23,113 nt of DNA from JBFHRE01 sp041746105 (GTDB lineage Bacteria; Actinomycetota; Acidimicrobiia; Spongiisociales; ZC4RG35): positions 1-23,113 of the forward strand of contig JBGTHP010000016.1 of assembly GCA_041746105.1 (NCBI GenBank), in the 5' to 3' direction. Both the position numbers and the translations under genes were made by a program. Below, piece after piece: positions 1-6,363 of this stretch. The notes beneath the pieces are model-generated. The model made no database searches. It saw only the letters and a program-made list of their open reading frames with translations, and was not told the DNA's origin. Numbering within the stretch: the stretch's first letter is position 1; the number at the start of each line of letters is the position of its first letter.

Positions 1-806
1 CCGCTCCGGCAGCACCCCCCGCACCGTTGCCCCCACCGGCCGCGCCCGTGAGGACCTCGCCCCCGGTGCCGGTGGCGGCAGCCGACGAGGACGAGGTTGT
101 ACCTCTCGATCGGCTGCGGATTCGTATCGGCGAGAACATGATCAAGGCCAAGCAGACGGCAGTACATGTGTGGACGTCGGTAGAGGTCGACTACGAACGG
201 GTGGAGCGGGTCAGACAACGACACAAGGAACGCTTCAAGAGCGAAGAGGGTTTTTCTCTCACCTACCTACCGTTCATCGCCAGGGCCACGATCGATGCTC
301 TCACCGAGTATCCGGTGGTCAACTCGAGCTTCTACCTCGAGGAGAAGAAGTCGGTATTCCACCGCTCCGTCAACCTCGGAGTCGCAATCGACCTCCAGCA
401 AAAAGGACTGGTTGTCGCCTCGATCCGTCACGCCGACGGGCTTCGTCTCGTCGGTTTGGCTCGACAGATCAAAATGCTTGCCGACAAGGCGCGGGCGGGA
501 AGGCTCGAGCCCGATGACATCGCGGGTTCGACTTTCACCATCACCAACCCCGGACCGTTTGGGTCGTTCATGTCGGCCCCGGTCATCAACGTTCCAAACG
601 TGGGGATTCTCTCGACAGACACCGTGACCAAACGTCCTGCGGTAGTAACAGGAGCCGACGGTGAGGACGTGATCGCAATACGCCACATCGGGTATCTGGG
701 TCTTTCCTGGGACCATCGCGCCTTTGATGGATCCACCGCTGTTCTATTCCTGCAACGCATCAAGCAGAATCTCGAAGGGTGGGACTGGGAGCAGGAGCTG
801 GCTTGA
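1..806 (+). CDS. 2-oxoacid dehydrogenase E2 (dihydrolipoamide acyltransferase), 5'-truncated
   Basis: The C-terminal part of the E2 core of a 2-oxoacid dehydrogenase complex, which moves the acyl group from lipoyl-lysine to CoA. The frame is open from the window edge, so the lipoyl domain(s) lie upstream and are not seen. The visible part begins with an Ala/Pro-rich flexible linker (about 1-85), then the inner-core acyltransferase domain, beginning around the VPLDRLRIRIGENM segment. The catalytic motif DHRAFDG (family DHRxxDG, with catalytic His) lies near the C-terminus at about 711-731, and FTITNPGPFGS is the usual E2 segment before it. The sequence cannot tell pyruvate, branched-chain or 2-oxoglutarate E2 apart. 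The stop TGA overlaps the TTG start of the lipB-lipA fusion, so the enzyme that needs lipoate and the enzyme that makes it are coupled. Confidence 0.93.
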   Translation, partial: APAAPPAPLPPPAAPVRTSPPVPVAAADEDEVVPLDRLRIRIGENMIKAKQTAVHVWTSVEVDYERVERVRQRHKERFKSEEGFSLTYLPFIARATIDALTEYPVVNSSFYLEEKKSVFHRSVNLGVAIDLQQKGLVVASIRHADGLRLVGLARQIKMLADKARAGRLEPDDIAGSTFTITNPGPFGSFMSAPVINVPNVGILSTDTVTKRPAVVTGADGEDVIAIRHIGYLGLSWDHRAFDGSTAVLFLQRIKQNLEGWDWEQELA

Positions 807-2515
807 GCGATACCGGCGTCGCTTCGGTGAGTTCCATTCGGCTTCTGCGAACGCGCTGGCTGGGACGACTGCCGTATGAGGAGGCATGGGACCTGCAGAG
901 GGCAATTCACGAGGGCAAGACCACAGGGCGCACCCTCGACGACTACTTATTGCTGCTGGAGCATCCCCACGTCTACACCGTCGGTCGCAACGGTGACGGA
1001 GCCAATCTTCTGGTCGATGCCGATTCGTTGAGCACGATCGACGCCGAGATCCATCATGTGGACCGTGGTGGCGACATCACCTACCACGGTCCGGGCCAGT
1101 TGGTTGGTTATCCGGTGTTGTCGCTGGACGATCCCAAGCAAGTCGTGCCATATGTCCGGCGTCTCGAAGAGGTTTTGATCAGGACGCTTGCCGACTTTGG
1201 CGTCGATTCATGGCGCGAGGCCGGCCTTACCGGCGTTTGGACGAAGGCAGGCAAGGTGGCCGCGATCGGTGTGAGGGTGTCGCGCCAGGTGACGATGCAC
1301 GGCTTTGCACTCAACCTGCACCCGGAGATGTCGTACTTCGAGAAGATGAATCCATGCGGAATCTCGGATCGATCGGTCACCTCGCTGACCGCCCTGTTGG
1401 GTCGAAAAGTGACGTTGCAGGAAGCGGTGGAGGTGCTGTTGCCTCATTTTGGCGAAGTCTTCGGATATCCGAAATCCGAAACTCAACTCGCCGCGTTCAC
1501 CAGGGGCCAGGGTCGGGTCGAGGACTTCGAGGTCGACCGTCTGCTCGCAGCGGGGACCTTCTCGCCAGAAAAGCGATCAGAGGAACCCGTCCTGATTCGA
1601 GGCCGCCTCCCGGGGGAACCGGATCGACCGCCTTGGATGAAGGTCACCGCCAAGCTCGACGGCGATTACCTCGAGCTCAAGAAGCTGATGCGGGGCCTCG
1701 AACTGAACACCGTGTGCGAGGAGGCGGGTTGTCCCAATATCTACGAGTGTTGGGGGATGGGCACTGCCACCTTGATGATCCTTGGTGACAAGTGCACCAG
1801 GGCCTGCGGCTTCTGCAATGTGACAACGGGCAAGCCGACCGAGTTCGACATATTCGAACCATTCAGAGCGGCCGAGGCGATCGCGGCCATGAAGCTCAAG
1901 CATGCAGTCATCACCTCGGTCAACCGCGACGATCTCGACGACGGTGGATCTTCGATCTTCGCAGAGACCATCCGGCAGGCGCGCGTCCAATCACCTGGAA
2001 CCGACATCGAAGTCCTGATCCCGGATTTCAAGGGCGAACGGAGGCCTTTGGAGACGCTGATGGCGACGCGTCCCGACGTGCTGAACCACAACACCGAAAC
2101 CGTGCTTCGGCTGCAGCGCGAGATCCGCACCTCCGCCAATTACGGCCGATCGTTGAGTTTGTTGGCCAGGGCCCGTTGGATCCACCCGGAAGGACTGGTC
2201 AAGTCCGGACTCATCGTGGGGATGGGGGAGAACAAGGAGGAGGTACTGGGGGCACTCGCCGATCTGCGGGCGGTCGGTGTCGACATCGTCACGATCGGGC
2301 AGTACCTACGTCCGACGGCGCGGCATCGGGCGATCCACCGCTACGTCCATCCCGACGAGTTTGCCGAATACAAACGATTTGGTGAAGGCATCGGGATCCC
2401 CCACGTTGAATCGGGGCCTTTGGTCCGGTCGAGCTATCACGCCAAGGATTCGACGGATAACGCCATGGAGTACATCGCCGGTCAGCCGGTCCCTGTGACA
2501 ATCGGCCGGGCATGA
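803..2515 (+). CDS. LipB-LipA fusion: octanoyltransferase + lipoyl synthase
   Basis: One 570-residue frame carries both steps of de novo lipoate synthesis. Residues about 12-225 are LipB, which moves octanoate from ACP to apo-lipoyl domains. They contain RGGDITYHGPGQLVGYPV (about 88-105), Lys151 in KVAAIGV and the catalytic Cys185 in NPCGISDRS. Residues about 270-570 are LipA, a radical-SAM sulfur-insertion enzyme. It has C305-x4-C310-x5-C316 (auxiliary cluster), C331-x3-C335-x2-C338 (SAM cluster) and the C-terminal RSSYHA (542-547), whose serine ligates the auxiliary cluster in the family. The linker is about 45 residues and keeps the LipA lead-in RPPWMKV, so the join looks functional. I chose TTG 803 because AGGAG lies 6 nt upstream and the codon overlaps the E2 stop (TTGA). 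A GTG at 779 would only translate the ribosome binding site. An internal start at ATG 1637 would cut into LipA and has no good ribosome site. Confidence 0.93.
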   Translation: MSDTGVASVSSIRLLRTRWLGRLPYEEAWDLQRAIHEGKTTGRTLDDYLLLLEHPHVYTVGRNGDGANLLVDADSLSTIDAEIHHVDRGGDITYHGPGQLVGYPVLSLDDPKQVVPYVRRLEEVLIRTLADFGVDSWREAGLTGVWTKAGKVAAIGVRVSRQVTMHGFALNLHPEMSYFEKMNPCGISDRSVTSLTALLGRKVTLQEAVEVLLPHFGEVFGYPKSETQLAAFTRGQGRVEDFEVDRLLAAGTFSPEKRSEEPVLIRGRLPGEPDRPPWMKVTAKLDGDYLELKKLMRGLELNTVCEEAGCPNIYECWGMGTATLMILGDKCTRACGFCNVTTGKPTEFDIFEPFRAAEAIAAMKLKHAVITSVNRDDLDDGGSSIFAETIRQARVQSPGTDIEVLIPDFKGERRPLETLMATRPDVLNHNTETVLRLQREIRTSANYGRSLSLLARARWIHPEGLVKSGLIVGMGENKEEVLGALADLRAVGVDIVTIGQYLRPTARHRAIHRYVHPDEFAEYKRFGEGIGIPHVESGPLVRSSYHAKDSTDNAMEYIAGQPVPVTIGRA

Positions 2516-3600
2516 GCTTCGACTTCGGCGCCAGGGTCGAGCGAGCCCGTGCCGAGATGGAGCGGCGAGGGATCGATTGCCTCCTGCTTTCCGTCGGCGC
2601 CGACCTCCCGTACCTCATCGGGTATGAGGCGATGGCGCTGGAGCGCCTCACGATGCTCGTTGTGACCCCTGATAACCCTCCGGTCTTGGTGGTGCCAGAG
2701 CTCGAGGCCGCCAGGGTCGAGCCAGGGCCGTTCGTGATCGAGCCGTGGCGGGAAGGTACGGACGCGATCGGCGCCGTCGTCTCTGCCGCCGGACGGCCCT
2801 CGGTCGCAGCGGTGGGCGACCGTACCTGGGCCATGTTCTTGCTGGGGATGATGGCCCGCATGACCGAGACCACATTTGTTTCCTCTTCGGCCGTGATGGC
2901 CGACCTTCGAATTCGCAAGGAAGCAGCCGAGTTGGCTGCGTTGAGGGCGGCCTCTGCTGCAGTGGACAGGGTGGCGGGGCGGCTCCCTCAGATCCAGTTC
3001 GGTGGCCGGAGCGAACGGGCGATCGCCCGCGATGTCGTCGATCTGACCATCGAGGAAGGCCACGACCGTGCGTTGTTCTGGATCGTCGCGTCAGGCGAAA
3101 ACTCAGCTTCTCCGCATCATGAGCCTGGCAGCAGGGTGGTTGGCGATGGAGATGCAGTGGTGGTTGATTTCGGGGGCCGGATGTCGGGATACTGCTCTGA
3201 CACGACCAGGACCTTCGTTGTTGGCGAGCCGGATGTGGATCTGCGCGTCGTCCACTCTGTAGTGTTGGAAGCCCAGGAGAGCGGGCGCTTGGCGGCGAAG
3301 GCGGGCGAGACATGTGAGGCGGTTGACCGGGCGGCTCGCAGCGTGATCGAAGCTGCCGGTTTCGGGCCACAGTTCATCCATCGACTCGGCCATGGGATCG
3401 GACTCGAGGAGCACGAGCCACCATATTTGATCCGCGGAAACGATCGCCGGTTGGAGGCGGGGATGGCCTTTTCGATCGAGCCCGGTGTTTATCTCCCCGA
3501 GCGGTTTGGTGTGAGAATCGAGGACATCTGCGTGATCTCCGACGAAGGTGTTTGTGAGTCTTTGAACAACTCGGATCGCCAACTCGTCTCGGTTGAGTGA
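2512..3600 (+). CDS. M24 family metallopeptidase (Xaa-Pro aminopeptidase / prolidase type)
   Basis: A cytoplasmic dinuclear-metal peptidase that cleaves Xaa-Pro bonds in peptides or dipeptides. Residues about 5-130 form the creatinase/prolidase N-terminal domain, and about 145-362 the pita-bread catalytic domain. All five metal ligands are visible: Asp219 in VVVDFGG, Asp230 in CSDTTRTF, His294 in GHGIGLEEHEPP, Glu323 in FSIEPGVY and Glu337 in RIEDICV. The 362-residue length is normal for the PepQ/YpdF-like group. ATG overlaps the lipBA stop as ATGA, so it belongs to the same operon, although no direct link to lipoate is known to me. The stop TGA directly abuts the stop of the opposing SLH gene. 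Aminopeptidase P and prolidase cannot be told apart here. Confidence 0.9.
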   Translation: MSFDFGARVERARAEMERRGIDCLLLSVGADLPYLIGYEAMALERLTMLVVTPDNPPVLVVPELEAARVEPGPFVIEPWREGTDAIGAVVSAAGRPSVAAVGDRTWAMFLLGMMARMTETTFVSSSAVMADLRIRKEAAELAALRAASAAVDRVAGRLPQIQFGGRSERAIARDVVDLTIEEGHDRALFWIVASGENSASPHHEPGSRVVGDGDAVVVDFGGRMSGYCSDTTRTFVVGEPDVDLRVVHSVVLEAQESGRLAAKAGETCEAVDRAARSVIEAAGFGPQFIHRLGHGIGLEEHEPPYLIRGNDRRLEAGMAFSIEPGVYLPERFGVRIEDICVISDEGVCESLNNSDRQLVSVE

Positions 3601-4572
3601 TCAGCCGACGGTGATGTCAACCGTGGTGGTTTTGGTGGGTTGTCCTTGCCAGAACCACTGGATCACGATTCGGTGAGCGCCTTTGGTCATCGCAATCGAG
3701 GCTTCAAATCGCTTGTTGGCCCTGGTCGATTCCACCACCGTGCTCTGTTGTAAGACGGCGGTGCTGCCGTCGATCGCGATCGACACCTTGGTGCCTTCTG
3801 TGTTGAAAGCAGCCTCTTCTGCCGCCGTGTAGGGAAGAACGTGATAAACCCCCTCTGACAATGTGTACAAAGGACGATCGGGTATCGAGACTTTGGCCGT
3901 GCAGACGAGCCCGTCCTTGGTGCAGCTTTCCGGAAGTCCGTCAGATAGTGAGAGCCGTGGGTAGACCAGGGGGAGGCCGAGGGCCCGTCGGAGAAACGCC
4001 GCCATCTGGTCCCGAGTTACCGCTTGGGCCGGGCAATAGGTGGTTGCAGTACAACCTTTGGTGATCTCCGAAGCAGCCAGGGCACCGATGGCACTGGTAT
4101 GCGGATTCCCGGCGATGTCGCTGAAGTTCGCAACGGCATCGACAAGTTCGAACCCCCGCGCCAGGAATGACGCCATCTCGTCGCGACGTACCGATGAATT
4201 AGGACAGAACGTCGTGGCCGTACACCCCTTGGTGATCCCGGCGGCCGCCAATGCGTTGATATCTGCCGCATGAGCGCTGAAGCCGATATCGGAGAAAGGT
4301 CCTGATGAGGCCGGTGCCAGATCCAGGGCTCTAACCAGGAATGAAGCCATCTGGGCTCTGGTAACGGGGACCAGCGGGCAGAACAGGCGAAACCCGCATC
4401 CGAGTGTGATTCCTTCCGCTGCGATCGACTCGATGTCTGCCTCGAAAATGGAGCCGTCGTCGTCGACGAAGCGACCGCTGACGTCGTATGCCGCGGCAGG
4501 GTCGGGCCAGGCGACTGCCAAGGCCACAACCGCAAACGCCAAAAAAACCGCCACCGCTCGTTTGCGGATCAT
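3601..4572 (-). CDS. secreted SLH-domain protein with cysteine-paired SLH repeats
   Basis: A 323-residue exported protein, last gene of the Mau-like operon. Residues 1-28 are a Sec signal peptide (basic start, hydrophobic core, end at PAAA). Three S-layer-homology repeats follow at about 30-85, 92-142 and 149-200, each with the pattern FSDI...I..LAA.GITKG..ATT..P...VTR.QMA.FL.RAL. SLH domains bind secondary cell-wall polymers. Each repeat has a Cys pair around its loop: C59/C65, C117/C123 and C174/C180. A fourth pair, C217/C224, opens a C-terminal domain (about 205-323) that I do not recognise and that looks beta-rich. ATG 4572 overlaps the preceding stop (ATGA). The frame stays open far upstream, but that part is antisense and out-of-frame to other genes and lacks SLH or signal features. 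Confidence 0.85.
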   Translation of the reverse strand: MIRKRAVAVFLAFAVVALAVAWPDPAAAYDVSGRFVDDDGSIFEADIESIAAEGITLGCGFRLFCPLVPVTRAQMASFLVRALDLAPASSGPFSDIGFSAHAADINALAAAGITKGCTATTFCPNSSVRRDEMASFLARGFELVDAVANFSDIAGNPHTSAIGALAASEITKGCTATTYCPAQAVTRDQMAAFLRRALGLPLVYPRLSLSDGLPESCTKDGLVCTAKVSIPDRPLYTLSEGVYHVLPYTAAEEAAFNTEGTKVSIAIDGSTAVLQQSTVVESTRANKRFEASIAMTKGAHRIVIQWFWQGQPTKTTTVDITVG

Positions 4573-5018
4573 GTGATGGCCACCGTTGCCAGGAGCTCGT
4601 TGATTTGGGGGATCACGTCTGCGCGGTCGAAGTAGCTGCCGACGACCACGTACAGACAAAAGGCACGCCCTCCGGATTGAAAGAACCGTTGACAGCCGCC
4701 CTGTCCTTCGATGCGGCGCTGGAGGGCGTTTCGATCGAAATCCGAGTTGCGAAGGGGGAGAGGCAAGCCGGCACTCTGGAACAAGGGCTGGGTCACCGAC
4801 GCTCCCACGAACTCGAGCAGGACAACCAGGGCTTCTCCTGGCTTCATTGCATCGACCGCTCCGTCGCCATAATCGCCGCGTGCCGCCGGAAGCGGGTAGT
4901 TGGCGAGGTGGGCGACGGTGGGCCGCACCGCCCCCCCGACGGTTTCGCCGCCCGGTTCGATCGAACCTTCCCAGCCGGAAGGCAACTCCACCGTGAGTCC
5001 GCCGGCTTCGAGCCTCAC
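4569..5018 (-). CDS. uncharacterised small protein (LPSGWEG type)
   Basis: A protein of about 149 residues that I cannot name. It opens with a beta-like stretch, VELPSGWEGSIEP, followed by ANYPLPA, DYGDGAVDAMKPG and a C-terminal half with GQGGCQRFF and GRAFCLYVVVGSY. The general pattern resembles unnamed actinobacterial proteins I have seen, but that is memory and not a search. There is no signal peptide or membrane segment. Two Cys near the C-terminus could pair. GTG 5018 overlaps the upstream stop as GTGA with AGGGTGG just before it. GTG 5027 is an alternative giving 152 residues. Its stop overlaps the SLH-gene start (ATGA), so its expression is tied to the operon. Its role is unknown. Confidence 0.7.
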   Translation of the reverse strand: MRLEAGGLTVELPSGWEGSIEPGGETVGGAVRPTVAHLANYPLPAARGDYGDGAVDAMKPGEALVVLLEFVGASVTQPLFQSAGLPLPLRNSDFDRNALQRRIEGQGGCQRFFQSGGRAFCLYVVVGSYFDRADVIPQINELLATVAIT

Positions 5019-5584
5019 GCCATCCACCCTGCTGCCACAACGATCAGCGCCACTCCCGACATGAGATGAACGGGCCGGGCCAGCGCCACCAGTCGGCGGT
5101 TGAAGTCCTCGAGCCGGCTGGGCCTGTCGACTCTCATCGCTGCCAGCATGAACAGAGATCGTCCAACGCCGAATGCGACACCCCCCGCCGCCCCGACCGA
5201 CGGGTCGGCGGAGAGAAACTCGACCGTCAGCAGGGCATAAACACCCCACGTGACGACAAACGTGGTGACCCCGGTCCCGAGTTGGGAACCGAACGCACCG
5301 CCGTAAACCCAACCTCGGAGCCGGCCGATCCACTCCTCGTTGACCTGGCGGTGGGGCCCTGGGGCCTTGACTCCGAGGAGGTCGAGAACCCCCGCCGCTG
5401 CGATCACGATGGCATATGGCCAGAGAGTCGAGATCCCAGAATCAAACACCACTCTCCCCGCCCATCCTGCGGTAGCGCCGATTGCGGCGCCGGTGAGGGC
5501 GGCGCCAAAGCTGAATGCGAGAACTGTGGTTTCCCATCTGTTGTTGCGTGCCCGCTCACCGAGCGGGTGAATGCTCGAAAGCAT
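5015..5584 (-). CDS. multi-pass integral membrane protein of the Mau-like operon
   Basis: A 189-residue protein with about five hydrophobic segments (roughly 20-42, 53-72, 93-120, 128-150 and 172-188) joined by short Arg/Lys-containing loops. The Gly-rich third helix region, GGAFGSQLGTGVTTFVVTW, resembles the small-residue helices of CcdA/DsbD-like electron carriers. No Cys pair is present, so it is not a working CcdA by itself. A MauF-like role is possible from context, because MauF is the membrane protein beside MauD and MauE in methylamine operons, but this is inference. ATG 5584 has GGAGA 4-8 nt upstream. The stop overlaps the next gene as GTGA. Confidence 0.75.
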   Translation of the reverse strand: MLSSIHPLGERARNNRWETTVLAFSFGAALTGAAIGATAGWAGRVVFDSGISTLWPYAIVIAAAGVLDLLGVKAPGPHRQVNEEWIGRLRGWVYGGAFGSQLGTGVTTFVVTWGVYALLTVEFLSADPSVGAAGGVAFGVGRSLFMLAAMRVDRPSRLEDFNRRLVALARPVHLMSGVALIVVAAGWMA

Positions 5585-5593
5585 CGACTCTCC

Positions 5594-5671
5594 TCAAGGC
5601 GACCAGGTGGATCGGATGGCCGCGATCAACGCAACGGCCATGGTGAGTAGGTAGGTGACGGTCATCGTCAT
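5594..5671 (-). CDS. 25-residue hydrophobic membrane peptide (small ORF)
   Basis: A very short frame wedged exactly between the MauD-like gene and the membrane-protein gene. Its ATG overlaps the MauD-like stop (ATGA, 5671-5668) and its TGA lies 9 nt before the next ATG, with that gene's Shine-Dalgarno right after the stop. The product begins MTMTVTYLLTMAVALIAAI and ends with one Arg, two Ser, a Trp and a Pro. That is one potential transmembrane helix with a positive residue at its end. Without this frame there would be a gap of 83 nt in an operon whose other junctions all overlap. It may be a small subunit of the membrane redox complex, or simply a coupling ORF that carries ribosomes to the next gene. 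No homologue is known to me. Confidence 0.55.
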   Translation of the reverse strand: MTMTVTYLLTMAVALIAAIRSTWSP

Positions 5672-6363
5672 GTCGGTTTCCGGTAGAGGACGTTGTCGTC
5701 TGGATCGATGCCGGCGTCGGCCAGGTGACGTTCAGAGTCACGAAGACGCTCCGCGGTCGAGCGGGGGCTCGAGTGCCGATCGTCGCCAATTGCCCGCTCG
5801 ATGAGGTCATTCAGTCGGCGCCACGATCCCGCAGATCCTTCGCCCAACGAAACCCCGGACCCGGTGTCGATGAGTTGGAAATAGGGCGTCGCAGGGACAC
5901 GGAAGTTGTCCCAGGCTTCACTCGACATGATCGTTGTGGCGGCGGCGGTCGCAAGGGCACCGACTGCCGCAGGCGACTCTCTATCGGGACCCGCGGTGAC
6001 CACCACCGTTCTGATCCCTGGCAGAGGCAGCGGTTTTTGCTCTGCCATGCCCTTCCAGAAGGGTTGGCACGTCGTACAACCGGTAGAAAGGAATGCGAGC
6101 AACGTGTACCCACGGCCCTGGTCGAGCGAAATCGAGGCGGCGGCGCCATCCGGCGTCACTCCCGAGATCGTCCTTGCCATGACTGGATCTGCCGGCCGCG
6201 GCCGGACTCGCGGCGCCGCATCGCCAATCGGCGCACCTTCGTCGTCCAATTGGCCCATCTTGTGGAGAGTCCGCAAGATTTCGGCATGGCTTCGCAACAA
6301 GCCGGCGACAAGCACCGTCAAGAGTGCGATCACAACTCCCTCGGCGATGACGAGCGGGAGCAT
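5668..6363 (-). CDS. MauD-like membrane-anchored thioredoxin-fold protein
   Basis: A 231-residue protein with an N-terminal membrane anchor (about 4-24) and an extracytoplasmic thioredoxin-like domain (about 65-200). The active site is C96-T-T-C99 in FLSTGCTTCQPFW, and the cis-proline loop is VPATPYFQLID (Pro160). This matches the MauD/TlpA group, in which MauD takes part in forming the disulfides of the methylamine dehydrogenase light chain. A polar C-terminal tail rich in Arg and Asp follows and may be disordered. ATG 6363 overlaps the preceding stop as TGATG. A TTG one codon earlier is possible but less likely. It lies directly after the Cys-rich MauA-like gene and is the obvious candidate for oxidising or isomerising that protein's cysteines. 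Confidence 0.85.
   Translation of the reverse strand: MLPLVIAEGVVIALLTVLVAGLLRSHAEILRTLHKMGQLDDEGAPIGDAAPRVRPRPADPVMARTISGVTPDGAAASISLDQGRGYTLLAFLSTGCTTCQPFWKGMAEQKPLPLPGIRTVVVTAGPDRESPAAVGALATAAATTIMSSEAWDNFRVPATPYFQLIDTGSGVSLGEGSAGSWRRLNDLIERAIGDDRHSSPRSTAERLRDSERHLADAGIDPDDNVLYRKPT

Noticed and set aside
1637..2515. Separate internal start for LipA at ATG 1637
   Set aside because: No good ribosome site precedes it, and the usual LipA lead-in (RPPW) lies before this codon in the same open frame.
4573..5040. Upstream extension of the SLH frame to 479 residues
   Set aside because: It covers the small LPSGWEG-type gene on the same strand in another frame and would bury the signal peptide.
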